Shown here: piece after piece, positions 44,028 through 55,289 of the stretch | How the letters are laid out: each line of letters opens with the position of its first letter | How positions within the stretch are numbered: the first letter of the stretch is position 1 | Source: Jaapia argillacea MUCL 33604 | Taxonomy: Eukaryota; Basidiomycota; Agaricomycetes; Jaapiales; Jaapiaceae | Assembly: GCA_000697665.1 (NCBI GenBank) | Contig: KL197714.1 | Span: 210,407-274,406 of the forward strand | DNA: 64,000 bases | Direction of reading: 5' to 3' | Notes under the pieces: model-generated | What the model was told of the DNA's origin: nothing | Database searches by the model: none | What the model saw: the letters and a program-made list of their open reading frames with translations, nothing else | Position numbers and translations under genes: made by a program

Positions 44028-45865
44028 ATGGCGATCAAATCCTCGTTTGTGTTGGCTGCACTTGCGCTCCTTCCCTTCGTTTCCGCTCAGCAATCGGTGT
44101 ACTCACAGTGTGGTGTCCGTTGTCTTCCTTTTGTCTACAAAAAGCTTCGCTGATGTGATTCTGGTAATCATCAGGGTATTGGATGGACAGGTGGTACCAC
44201 TTGTGTTGCCGGGACAACCTGCACGGTTCTCAATTCATACTACTACCGTAGGTCTCATTCTCTCCCGTCTTTCAGAGTGCCACACACCCACCTCTTCTTA
44301 TCAGAATGCCTGCCCTCGTCGTCAACGACCTCCAAGTCTAGCACCACAACCTCTTCCCACCCAACAACTTCCTCTCCACCTCCAACAACCACCCCAACAA
44401 CCACCGCTTCATCAACCTCTTCCGCCCCGAGCTCCACCGTGACCGGATACGTTAAAACATCTGGCCAAGTAAGAATATTCTCGTCCTTGATGACTACCCA
44501 CATCCAACATACTAACTGAACCTGTTTCTCTATGTAGAAATTCACGCTGAACGGAGCTGACTACGTCGTAGCCGGGACTAACGCTTACTGGCTGGCCCAA
44601 CAAACCGACGCAGATATCGATACCGCCTTCGCAGACATCGCAGCTGCAGGTTTAACAACCGTCCGCACATGGTACGCACCACTCTTGTATCCCTTTTGAC
44701 ATGATACTAACATCACCACATTGCAGGGGTTTCAATGATGTTACGACTGCTCAAACCTACGGCGCGTACTACCAACTATGGACGAACGGAACAGCAACGT
44801 TCAACACTGGTGCATACGGAATTAGCCGATTCGATTCAGTCGTCGCAAAGGCCAAGGCCCACGGTTTGAGGTTGATCGTCGCACTTACCAACAACTGGTC
44901 GGATTATGGTGGAATGGACGTTTATGTCTCCCAGTTGAACTCTGGTGGCACGCACGATACCTTCTACACCAACGCCAAGATCATCGCGTCAGTATTCATT
45001 TTCACTTTCCCAACCAAGTCGTTTTGGCTGATGGAGAAGCGATATAGTGCCTACGAAAACTACATCAGTGAATTCGTTGGGCGCTACGTTAACGAGCCCG
45101 GTATCATGGCTTGGGAACTTGCCAATGAACCCCGCTGCTCTGGTTCCACGGGCTCTGCTTCGTCCGCATGCGATACCACGGGTAGCACCATCGCCACATG
45201 GGCTAAAACCATCTCTACGTACATCAAATCCATCGATCCAAACCATTTGGTTGCCATTGGTGATGAGGGGTGGTTCCAGGAGGCCAACCCACCCACCTAC
45301 CCGTATGCTCCGGGTGTCGGCATCAACTTTGTCACGAATTTGGCGATTAGTACTTTGGACTTTGGGACGTTCCATTCTTATCCTGAGGTATGTGCCGCCG
45401 CCTTGTTTGGTGGGGGATGTTGTTGGTTAATGGTGTCGCTTTGTAGAGCTGGGGTCAGTCTGCAAACGAGAGTGCTTGGGGTGTTCAATGGATTATCGAC
45501 CACGCTTCTGCACAGAAGTCGGCTAACAAGCCAGTTCTCCTTGGTGGGTGCTAGGTCCTTCCTTCCCGTCGTCTTTTCTTCTGATCTCTTGGAATTTAGA
45601 GGAATTCGGTGTGACCACCAACCAAACGGGCATCTACACCCAGTGGTGGAACACTGTCATCTCCTCTGGCTTGACCGGTGAGTCTACTATTATTGCTACG
45701 GCTTTCGCTCGGAGTCTAACTTTCTATCAAGGCGACCTCATCTGGCAAGCCGGCTCGCAGCTCACCAATGGAGCTTCCCCCAACGACGGCTATGCCGTCT
45801 ATCCCACCGGCACGGTTTACCCAATCATGGAATCTGCGGCTGCCGCTCTGAAAGTTCGAGGATGA
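44028..45865 (+). CDS. Secreted endo-beta-1,4-mannanase, GH5_7, with N-terminal CBM1
   Basis: Hydrolyses mannan in plant cell walls. ATG at 44028; signal peptide MAIKSSFVLAALALLPFVSA. A CBM1 cellulose-binding module follows: QQSVYSQC, an intron, then GIGWTGGTTCVAGTTC and LNSYYYQC, with the aromatic and Cys pattern of the fungal module. A Ser/Thr/Pro-rich linker leads to the catalytic domain: KFTLNGADYVVAGTNAYWLA, DIAAAGLTTVRTW, GFNDVTTAQTYGAYYQLW. The acid/base Glu is in IMAWELANEPRC, and the nucleophile Glu in VLLEEFGVTTNQTG after an intron. Also present are DEGWFQEA and FGTFHSYPESWG. The stop at 45863-45865 follows AAALKVRG. About 430 residues, eight or so introns, one between the CBM1 first cysteine and its core. 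Complete and probably active; suggests a plant-litter or wood-decay lifestyle. Confidence 0.93.
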
Positions 45866-46511
45866 CCTCGACACGTGGATGTAAAGGTGTAAATTATCAA
45901 ATGTGCTTCACTATGTATGCTTGTCTAGTCTCGTGGAATAAACTCGTCTGGTATCTGTTCGTCAGGAGATGTGCTTCGTAGCCGTGAGGGAAGTGGAATG
46001 CAAGAGCATTAGGAAGTCGGATCCGTTTCCATCACACCCCACCTAACTTGCTCGTCACTCAAAGGCATCTCCCACTTGCCCTCGGACCTTCTGCAATCAA
46101 TCGCAAGAGTTCTGGTGATAACTCGGGTCGGGTGGATGATGAGACGAGTCGTAAGATCTTGTACATCCAAGGTAAAGAGTTCAGTCCGCGAGGGGGGTCC
46201 CACAGGTCGCGGTGATCTGAGTAAGTTCCAGACGAGGTATTGTCTTCGACGTCTTCAAGCTTATGTGAAAGGTAGGGCCATTCAGTCCACACTCGTCAGA
46301 GACTCGGACTGCGAGATTACCCAAGCGTCGGCGGGTTTGACGATCTCTATTGTCAGCTTGCCACGAGTCCGCGTGAAGTCGGGGCTCGTGACAAGCTGTT
46401 ATAAGCGAAGTGGACAAAAATTGTGGAACAGTACAATCGCCTCCCAAGTTAACACTCACCAACCAGACGAACTACGCAAACCCATGCCAGAGACAAAAAA
46501 AAATACCAAGC
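45866..46511. other. Intergenic region between mannanase and ISG12 gene D
   Basis: Convergent 3' flanks. A 150-residue plus-strand frame at 46076-46528 overlaps the end of gene D and has no recognisable domain. Confidence 0.5.
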
Positions 46512-47525
46512 CTACTCTTTCACCTTGAACGCCTTCTTGAACCATTGACGGACCGTGTTCCCTGCATGGATCACACCAGTGCTAACAGCATCGGTGGCGG
46601 CAGACGCAGCAGCTGGTAGCCCTGCGCCAGCCGCCACCCCCTGGCGCATCGCAACATTCGAGCCGATAGCCACCCTTTCGGCTGAAATCTGCCAATATTT
46701 GACAAGAGTTGCTATAAAACACATTCAATACTGCTCAAGGAGTTAGAGGGACGGCGTACCTGCGATGAAACCCTTCGAGGTCAATTCGAGAACTTTGCGA
46801 GTATGGGGAGCAATAGCCCGAATGGCAGAATACATTCCAGCGCTGACAGCACCGCTTGCAATAGGCACTATAATCGGCAACGCTCCGCCAGCTGCGATGC
46901 TCTGGCACATAGCAAAAATCGAGCCAGCAACCACATTGCCGATCGAAGACTGCCAAAGGGCCGCGAGAGATCCTGCAGAGACCACGGACCGCCCGAGGTG
47001 AGAGAGATGAAGTTCGTACCAAATGATTGGCTTACCGGCGACGGGACCGGCAGCAGAGAAACCGATCAAACCAAGGACAGGATGTATGATGACTGGCGCT
47101 AATACTAGCCCAAAAATCCCTGCAGCGATGATTTGGGCCTTGCGACTCGTCAGAATCCTAGAGCCGCATCAAATCAAAGTACGGGGAGGAATGGCGAGTG
47201 GATGTACCGGACGATATCCTCGGATCGGATTTCCATGAGCTTCTGTTGAAGGGCAAAAAAGAACCTATGTTTGGTTACTCAACAAGGTATGATGGAATGG
47301 CTAGAACACATACGCGGCCACGTCCTTGGAGCTGATTTCAGAAGCTCTCTTCCGCACTTTGGAAATGGGCAACAAGGAAGGTCTGTCAACGTTGGCAGAT
47401 AGCAAGCGAAATTTTTCTGGGGGATTTTGGGCGGCAGGGTCCGGTGTGATCAATGTACGCCTTTGGGAGATGGTGGAAACCATCTGAGAATCCGATAGAG
47501 CTCCTTGAAACGAAGGGGAAGACAT
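46512..47525 (-). CDS. ISG12 protein with low-complexity N-terminus (gene D)
   Basis: Five exons, 47525-47314, 47264-47208, 47157-47036, 46972-46760 and 46711-46512, total 804 nt, 267 residues. The first exon encodes a Ser/Thr/Pro-rich tail (MSSPSFQGALSDSQMVSTIS) ending in a repeat-like module (SKVRKRASEISSKDVAA). A single 57-nt repeat exon follows (FFFALQQKLMEIRSEDIVR). The 122-nt exon starts the ISG12 domain (ILTSRKAQIIAAGIFGLVLA, PVIIHPVLGLIGFSAAGPVA), then SLAALWQSSIGNVVAGSIFA and MCQSIAAGGALPIIVPIASG. The last exon contributes a second, degenerate ISG12-like half (SNVAMRQGVAAGAGLPAAAS) and a basic end (VRQWFKKAFKVKE). Membrane-embedded, target organelle unknown. It is the inverted-block counterpart of gene C, which has a RING in place of this N-terminus. 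Confidence 0.83.
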
Positions 47526-47931
47526 CGTAGGGGCAGAGCGGCTCTCTGGGAAGGAAAGTAAGAGCGTCCGAAGGTGGTTACATAGCTTATTATAGGCGCC
47601 CACATCAGCTGACTCATGGGGCGCCTACAGCAATGCAGCTACAAAGGCCGACAAAAAACACCACCTCGCACCATCGTATCTATCACAGCATCGATCGGAA
47701 GGTGACTATATGCAGGGAGTGCGAAAGCGGATTACGAAAACGATACGTTGGCAGCTGCAATTGTATCCATGTCCACAGCTTGCCATGAGTTCGCAACGTC
47801 TGCAAGCTCATGACAAGACGACACACTTCGGGCTCACAAATGGGCGATAATAATACAACCACCTGGCGAACGCACCAACCAAAGCTACTTTGCAGAAAAC
47901 GCGCCAGCTACAATTTAGCGATGGGACCCTT
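47526..47931 (-). promoter_or_regulatory. Promoter region of gene D
   Basis: Carries a TATA-like TATAATAAG on the minus strand (about 47594-47586) just inside GGGCGCCTATA, and about 180 bp further upstream the block CTTGTCATGAGC / TGGCAAGCTGTGG (about 47760-47815 on this strand's complement). The same blocks in the same order occur between genes A and C. Confidence 0.6.
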
Positions 47932-49085
47932 CTACTGTCCATCAGCATTGCTCTTTGTTTGATAAACACCAGCGCTGGCGGCACCATGGGATGCAGCGAC
48001 TGGAAGAACTAGACCAGTCACCGCACCCTTAGCTTTCGCCAGAGCGGAGTCAACAGCGCCTTTGTTGACAAGAGCTGACAAGTCGTTGGCGACGGTAGCT
48101 GTAACAAGGTATGTATCAATCGCTAGCGGGAGCAAGAGTTGAAATTACAGAGCACTGTGTACTTACCCGCAATAAAACCCCCTGCAGACTCAAATACTTT
48201 CACAGCAGGCGGCAAGATCTCCGCAGCTGCAGCATACATACCAGCAGTGGTGAGACCGCTGGCGAGAGACACACCAACCGGCAAGGCTCCACCAGCCGCC
48301 ACACTCTGGCACACAGCAAACGCTGAGCCAGCAGCTACATTTCCGATAGAAGACTGTATAGTGGCAGCGGCGGTGCCTGTACACAGGGTAGAGGACATCA
48401 GGTACACTTCACAGAGAGAGAAGTTGAGACTGATGGCACCTGCAACGGGTCCTTGGGCTGAGAACCCAAAAAGTCCAAGCACAGGTGGAACAATCACGGG
48501 AGCGAGAACGACTCCAGCAACCCCTGCACCGACGATCTGCGCTTCACGACTGGTCAAGATCCTATATTGATGTAAATCAAGAGTAACAAGTGGAATAATC
48601 GAGAAGCCTACCGAAGGACATCCTCAGAGCGAATCTCCGAGGTCAGCTTCTGAAGGCCGACAAGGGAGCTAGAGGGATGACAATCAATAGGCCTACGTAT
48701 AGGTGGAATCATTGGAGCACGCACCGAGCTAGATCTTCGGGGTGAATATCCAAGATTTTCTTTTGAATATCGGAGACGGTCCTAAAGCCAGTTCGATAAA
48801 CCCATACAGTCACAATGAATGGGTATATAAACCTGGCAACGTCTTCTGGCTGAATATTCGGCGCCGCCTTCTGGAGATCGGCAACAGTCCTAGAGTCATC
48901 CACATTAGCGTGTGAGAGTGGAACGATGGATGCCTTTGCCTAGCAATGTTCTCCGGGGAAATTCGCAAGGCCCTCTTTTGAAGATCGGCGAGGAGACTAG
49001 ATCAATGTAAACCAACTGGTGCGGGGTAGAACGACCGATGTACATACTTGTGGACGCCCTCAAGGGGATTTTCTGAGACCTTCAT
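47932..49085 (-). CDS. ISG12 protein with four 19-residue repeat exons (gene B)
   Basis: Eight exons: 49085-49048 (38 nt), 48996-48940, 48889-48833, 48781-48725, 48668-48612 (57 nt each), 48561-48440 (122), 48376-48167 (210), 48098-47932 (167); total 765 nt, 254 residues. Start MKVSENPLEGVHN. The repeat exons give LLADLQKRALRISPENIAR, TVADLQKAAPNIQPEDVAR, TVSDIQKKILDIHPEDLAR and SLVGLQKLTSEIRSEDVLR, all flanked by phase-2 introns. The ISG12 domain follows: ILTSREAQIVGAGVAGVVLA, PVIVPPVLGLFGFSAQGPVA, then TIQSSIGNVAAGSAFAVCQS and VAAGGALPVGVSLASGLTTA. The last exon gives a C-terminal Gly/Ala-rich helix pair (ATVANDLSALVNKG, GLVLPVAASHGAASAG). This is the intact relative of gene A. The intron after repeat 1 has a GC donor (GCAAAG), as in gene A. 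Function unknown; probably an organelle membrane protein. Confidence 0.88.
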
Positions 49086-49665
49086 GAGATCGGAAGGGGT
49101 GGTAAAGAATGCACCTGGAGGGGTAAAGTATGCAACGCTTTGAAACGATTGCGACCTTGCGGGGCTGAAGAAATCCGGTCAATGGCGCCGTTAGACTAGA
49201 TAGCACGGAAAAGCGCCTGGTAGAAGGCAAAGAGAAGCAGCAACGATGGAAGGTAACGCTGGTGACTCGTCATCTTGTCGCCATCGACATTTGTGTGGTT
49301 GAGACCAAGGCTCTCGCGAACATTTTCATACAGTACATCGTTGCACAGTGGGTTGCGGAGAATTCACCCAAGAATCACCAGAATATTTTGGAACGAACTC
49401 AATATACCTTGAGTTTTGCGACTTCGGTGGACGAAGATGTGCAGGTGAATCACCGCCCAGTCGATACAGACAGCTGGACCGATGTCGGACGTTCTTGAGT
49501 AGTGTTCAAGTTGAAGTGTCCACGCGCGACGCGCGGAACCGTTTCTCAGTGTCCCACTGCTTCCGATGACTTGGAGTGACTTCACTTCCCAGTTTTCTGA
49601 TTCCTGAAAAAACTCGCTTGCTCAAGGATGCAGAGTGAAATTATACATCCTGTATATCCACATCC
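49086..49665. other. Intergenic region, divergent promoters of gene B and SDR1
   Basis: About 580 bp without a supported gene. Near 49085 the sequence resembles the leader of gene A (CCGATCTCATGAAGGTCTC in both). Confidence 0.5.
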
Positions 49666-50760
49666 ATGTTCTGGAGGTTGTTCACCTCCGGTATTGATCG
49701 CGTTTGTCCCCATTCCCTCACCTGCACCAGATGCCCATGGATGCTCATCTCGTTTGTTTTAGTATCGTCATGGAGAAGAATCTTGGGCGCTGGTCACAGG
49801 CGGCTCAGACGGTATCGGCAAAGGGTGGGTCCTCAAGCATATGGTTGCTACCTATCACAACATCAGTCTTCATTCTGTGTGCACCCCAGACTCTGCGAAG
49901 TCTTAGCTTCGAAGGGATTCAATGTCTTTATCCATGGCCGAAACCAAACTAAGCTCGTCTCAGTTTTGGAGGAGCTGAAAGTGACTTATCCGACACGTCA
50001 ATTCGAAGTCATAGTCGCCGATGCCACGAACCCTGCCCTTGCGTCTGAGGTGGCTGCTGCCGTCGCACAGAAGAATCTTACAATATTGATCAACAACGCC
50101 GGTTATACCGACACAGCGATCAGGGCTTTTGTTCTGACAGATCACCAGGGTCACATTTCCAATTTGCGCTACTCCCAGCAAAAAGCTGATTACCACCCCT
50201 GGAACAGAATTTGACAAGGCAATCGCAATTGGTGTGGGGTGGATCACCCATTTGACGAGAGAGCTGCTCCCTCTATTGATGAAGAACGAGCCTTCGTTGA
50301 TGGTGAACGTTGGGAGCTACGTTCAGTCCCACCCCCCTCCTTTCCTAGCCGTCTACTCGGCCACCAAGGGCTACACTCTCGTATGTCACCCCATTCGTCT
50401 ACTTCGACTCTTGTAATCACTTACCCGTTCACCTAGGCCCTAACCCAATCACTACGCACCGAAATGCAGTACACCAGCCACCCCAATGTCGAAATCCAAT
50501 ACCACGAAATCCACTCCGTGTCTACGCACTCCAATCGCAAAGCACCTGGGTTAACCCGTCCGACTGCTCATCGGATGGCTGAGGCGATCGTCGGTGCGGT
50601 GGGTAGTGGAAGGGGATTTGTGGTACCATACTGGCCTCATGAATTGGTTTCGTGGGTTTTGTGGATCTTGCCCGAGGGTGTTGTCAATAGTTTGGCAGCG
50701 GGGGTGTTGCAGGACAGGAGGGTGGACGTGGAAGGCAAAGGCAAAGGCAAGGATGATTGA
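49666..50760 (+). CDS. SDR of the 17-beta-HSD/3-ketoacyl reductase-like type (SDR1)
   Basis: First exon codes MFWRLFTSGIDR, then an intron (donor GTTTGT), then YRHGEESWALVTGGSDGIGK with the TGxxxGIG motif. Further: LCEVLASKGFNVFIHGRNQT, FEVIVADATNP, NLTILINNAGYTD (NNAG), GWITHLTRELLPLLMKNEPS, VNVGSYVQSHPPPFL (catalytic Ser region), and the active-site Tyr/Lys in AVYSATKGYTL. The tail has VVPYWPHELVSWVLWILPEG, a hydrophobic C-terminal anchor as in ER-bound very-long-chain 3-oxoacyl-CoA reductases and 17-beta-HSD12. About 310 residues; stop at 50758-50760 after GKGKGKDD. One of three paralogues in this window. Substrate unknown. Confidence 0.85.
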
Positions 50761-50907
50761 TTCAGAATCAGACTTTAGAAATTTTCAGACATATGTATCT
50801 ACGATTCGAGTGTGAGGCGCCATGGGGTCACCCAAGAGCGCAACAATCAAGTAGGCCAACAAAGATATAAGGTGACAAGAATGGTTCGTCAGATTCTAGT
50901 CGACGCG

Positions 50908-52038
50908 TCACTCGGCTTTTTGTTTCTGCTTCTGCAACTCGCTCTCCATCTTCGCACCAAAAGCCCACGCAATTAATAGCGCAACAATTCTCTCTGGCAT
51001 AAACCACATGACCCAAGCGGATACCTCATGAGTCCAATACGGCACCACAAATAGCTTTTTCCGACCAACAGCATCTACGATGGCGGTAGCCATGTCATGC
51101 GAACTAGGTCGCAACAACGTTGGGGGTTCACGATTCGAGTTGGAACAGACGGCATGGAGCTCGTGATACTGTACCTCGACTGCGGGATTTGACGTGAAGG
51201 AATTTTGGAGTTTCATTTCTGCACGGAGACATTGCGTTAGAGCCTATGAAGAAGAACGAAGAAGTTAGTATACAGGGATGGTGAAGCCGATCAAGGGGTA
51301 CAGACCAAGGTATAGCCTTTGGTAGCAGTGTATAGGGCCAAGAAAGGGGGTGGGTGAGAGAGGGCACCGCTACCGATGTTGATAACCAAGGAAGGTTCGT
51401 TCTTTAACAGTTGAGGGAGTAAGGCTCGGGTGAGATGACTAATCCAGCCAACACCAATCGAAATGGACTTGTCAATCTCTACGAAGGATCCAACACAGAC
51501 AAATCAGCGTGCTGGAGCGTAGCAAGGGATGACGAAGTGGATGAGAGTGTACCGGCGTGGCTTATATCCGCGAACAGACGGATATCCATCTCAGTATACC
51601 CTGCATTATTGACAAGCACTGTCAAGTTCCTTTGAGCGCCAGCATCGGCTACTCGATCTACGAGGGAGATGTCGGTGGCATCTGCTACGACGATTTCAAA
51701 TTGGCGGTTGGGATTAGATGTTTTGAGTTCCTGAAGAACAGAAAGGAGCTTTGGCTTGGAACGGCCGTGGATTAAGATATTGAAACCTCGAGCGGCGAGG
51801 ACCTCGCAGAGCCTGTCGGGGATGAGTACGCGGACTGAAAAATCTAGGGGAGACATTTCTCACCCTTTTCCTATACCATCTGAGCCTCCAGTTACCAAGG
51901 CCCAAGGTTCTTGGCCATGATGATACTAAGTCCAAAACAGAGCAATCGTACATGGTTCTTCTCCTGAGTACTTGCGAAGGAAGGAAATGAACGTACGCGA
52001 TCAATGTCGCCTGTACTGGTGAACAGTCTCCAAAACAT
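50908..52038 (-). CDS. SDR paralogue (SDR2)
   Basis: Minus-strand copy of the same family, convergent with SDR1 (147 bp between stops). ATG at 52038: MFWRLFTSTGDIDR, an intron, then YHHGQEPWALVTGGSDGIG. Further LCEVLAARGFNILIHGRSKP, FEIVVADATDISLVDRVADA, NLTVLVNNAGYTEMDIR, LTRALLPQLLKNEPSLVINI, ALYTATKGYTL with the Tyr and Lys of the active site, then VVPYWTHEVSAWVMWFMPER as hydrophobic tail and a charged end (ESELQKQKQKAE). About 310 residues. All catalytic motifs are present, so it looks functional. It is head-to-head with F-box gene 1 (302 bp between ATGs). Confidence 0.85.
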
Positions 52039-52339
52039 ATTGTGGCCTAGTTGGGATGTAAAGGGGAGAGGTGGGATGCTTGACTGCCATTCGGTTTTGA
52101 CTTTAAGGGGGTCCACGGCGGATCCAACGTCATGATACTGTTCATGATCGTGGGTGGCATCCGCACATAACTCCTTTTATTGCCGCTAGAAAAGGACGAG
52201 GAGATCAAGGATGCATGCAAGATGAAAGAACTTTGTCGCTTGCCCATCGGCACCTGAATTTCCGCGGTCACGTTGTCTGGCCGCTCGCCCCTTTGTCTTT
52301 CTCTTCCACTCGGTCTTCAGACTGCCGGCTGCGACAGCG

Positions 52340-54790
52340 ATGGCAGACAGACTACCAGACGAGCTCATCAAGGAAATTATCTCACCTGTTCTATACGTAT
52401 CGGATGAGAAATTCGCCGACACCTCCAATGATTCGGTATTCCTTCGGTTTGACCTCTCGACTTCAGCTTTGCTACTCGTCTGCAAAAGATGGCTACGAGT
52501 GGCAACACCTCTGCTCTACGAAGTCGTCGTCATACGCTCGAAGGGGCAGGCACAAGCACTGTCCCAGGTTCTAGCATCAAACAAGCTCCTTGGTACTTTC
52601 GTCAAGAAACTACGAATCGAAGGTGGCTATGGAGTCCCGACTGGGAAAATTATCTCTGCCTCTCCCAATATCACGGATCTGTACATCAGTTTGGCTGTCT
52701 ATTCCAACGACACTGTCTCTGGCCTCTGTCGCACTCTCGCTTCAACAAGTCCTTTGCGGCTCGTTCTCCACGAAGCTGTCCATGACAGACTCGACAATAC
52801 CAATACCCGCCAGCTAACCAAGGTCTTGTGCGAATGCATTTCGACGGTTTGGAAGCGATTGGTGAGTGTCGTTATCGTTTTGTACCTGACATGTTCATGC
52901 CTCGTTGTAGGAAGTATTCCAAACGCCATACGACTACAGCGGCAGCCTGCATCACTACACATCGGGGGGCAAGGTGATTGCAAGGGAGCGTGCCATTACC
53001 TTAGCCTTGACCAAATGTCCCAGTCTACGAATTGTGCGCTATGTTGGACGCATCAGGATGGTCCCGGATAGTATGAAGGAACTGGGCAAAATTCCTCATT
53101 TGGAAGCCATTCAGATCAATGCGCCACACGATGCCTTCTCATCCTACTTCAAAGAGATGTTGGAACGGGAGCCCCGTCTCGTACAGTTGGTTCAATTTGT
53201 GGGAATTCCGTGAGTGCCAAGTCCAGAGATCCCCCAGTTGATAACTAAGTTTCGTAGCCCCCCTACCCCAACAGGAGTCGAGATAACCTCAGCCATTCCG
53301 AGGACAGATTATATCCCAATGGCATCAGCACCTCCTGATGTCCGAAACCAGATCTGGACTCTCATTCTATCTTTTGCGGTTTCCGACCACTGTTACGACC
53401 GAGAAATCGATTCCCCGGATATCTCTCTGCTTCGACGCCGTGCACTCGATACGATTCGCAAGATTGTCATGGTTTCCAAAACCTTTAATGTGGGTTGGTC
53501 ATCTATGCATTCTCTGCGCCAAGGAGCTCATTGTTACCCCAGAACCTTGCCACACCGCTAATATATGCACACATTGTAATTTATAGTGGAAGCGCTCTCA
53601 CGTCCCTCGCAGCACAATTGATGAAAAATCGGTCTCATGGCTCATACATCAAATCGCTGTGCTTGGCTCTCCCTATAATCGATTATCTTGATGATGAGGT
53701 GGCGGAGTCTCGCATCAACGACGAAGTGGCTGAGGTTCTGGCCAGGACTCCTAACCTCGCTCGCATCTACGATTATCCATGTTGGGCACTTCCTGCCTCT
53801 GTCACCTTGAGCTGGAACGCATTCGAGACGCTCGCCGAAGTTGCAGGCTCATCTCTGCTCTCCTTCAAAGGGGTCCGTATCGAGAGCATCGGCGTGGACG
53901 ACGCATCTTTCAACGTGTTCACTGGTTTCAAAAAGCTTCACTCTCTGGAGTGGAGAAGTCTGATCTTACTTCGAGTCACCCCAAGCGAGACGCCACTCGA
54001 TTGTCTCTCATCCCTCCAATCATTGACGTTGCATCGGTATCACGATTCTTTCTTGAAGGGATTGTCAGCTTTGAGGTACGTCATTACATGCTCCCTGTGG
54101 AAATAGCCTTGAAAACCGTGGTTCTCAGCCTCCCTTCCTTGACTCATGTCGCTGCAGAGCTAGAAATGGGGTTCTCTCGCACATTGCACTTTTTCGAGCG
54201 TCATGGTTCGAAGCTTCGCACGATTGAACTTTCGGCCGTCAGCGATGCCTTTCCAGTGTTCGACCTTTGTCCGAATTTGCACACTTATACATCAACATCG
54301 ACTAGTAGTGTCCGTGGACTCACTTCTCCGCCACTTACAAATACTTATTCGTTCTCTCTCCTCAGCTTCCCGAACCCTCCTTTTTCCATTGTACAACCGT
54401 CCATAATTCCCTCATCAAAATCGTCATCACGGCTTTCCGGTGTGTGGCCCCGTTTTGTTAGAGGTGGAGGGCTCGGTGTTGACGGTTATTGCTCAGGTAT
54501 GAACGGGAATCGAAGATTTCGCCTGATCGTCGAGACATGTGGTCTACCTTCTTTCAGGGACTTGACTTGGGTTCCTTCCCAGCTATACGTGAGCTCCAGG
54601 TCCTAGCTTGTGTTTGGCCTAAACACGAGTAAGCGTGTCTCATGCTCTATGGCAGACGACTGATGAGTTCGGTTTCAGACGGAATGTCGCAAAGAACATC
54701 TGGATTCCGCTGGCGGAGGAGATGAAAAAGAAATCGAACATCTCGTTGGTTGATGAACAGGGGAGGGCATGGAAGTCGAGGTTGAGATGA
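52340..54790 (+). CDS. Double F-box/LRR-like protein 1
   Basis: ATG at 52340. The N-terminus is F-box-like: MADRLPDELIKEIISPVLYV, then LSTSALLLVCKRWLRVATPL. A leucine-rich region follows (KKLRIEGGYG, SPNITDLYISLAVYSNDTVS, CPSLRIVRYVGRI). After an intron at about 53212 a second F-box-like segment appears: SAPPDVRNQIWTLILSFAVS, IRKIVMVSKTFN, then LATPLIYAHIVIYSGSALTS, again followed by LRR-like sequence (LHSLEWRSLILLRV, CLSSLQSLTLHRYHDSFLKG). The last exon codes RNVAKNIWIPLAEEMKKKSN and stops at 54788-54790. F-box proteins recruit targets to SCF ubiquitin ligases; the target is unknown. Close relative of the gene at 58071. About 640 residues. Internal exon borders around 54290-54480 are uncertain. 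Confidence 0.75.
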
Positions 54791-55289
54791 TATGATATTG
54801 TGCCACTCTCAGTTACACTCTGTATATTGCCTGATTTGTTTTCATTGCCTTTGGCATCTGGGTGTGCAGAAGTCTTCCCAGTATCCTCTGAAGCGAGGTT
54901 CTATTTGGGATACTTGATCCCAACTTCGATTTTTCAATGCACTTTGCCCTCCTCCAAGGGTGTGGACCTATTTTCCCAGGGCCGGTATCCGGCTAGATCT
55001 AGTTGGTTACCACAGGTATCCCAGCAACCTCTTCATTCCCTCCAGATCCTCGACACTTCAACAACGTTGCATGGCTTTCTACACGTGGACGAGGTCACAC
55101 CACGTCAACCACGGCATATTTGGTACTTGATTCTCGAAGTAATTTCAATCTATTTTCGGGTGTACTTCGTCGTCACCGTGTTCCCCTCATGCCAGTGGGC
55201 ACTCCACGAAGTTCCCAAGACCTCTTGACCGGCACAAGCATAGCTATCCCCGCCTATTCGAATTTTGACTTGTATATCTGACCTCGGAG
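54791..55289. other. Intergenic region
   Basis: Half a kilobase between F-box gene 1 and SDR3; no gene recognised. Confidence 0.5.

Noticed and set aside
46076-46528. 150-residue plus-strand open frame
   Set aside because: Runs into the antisense of the gene D coding end; no family resemblance.
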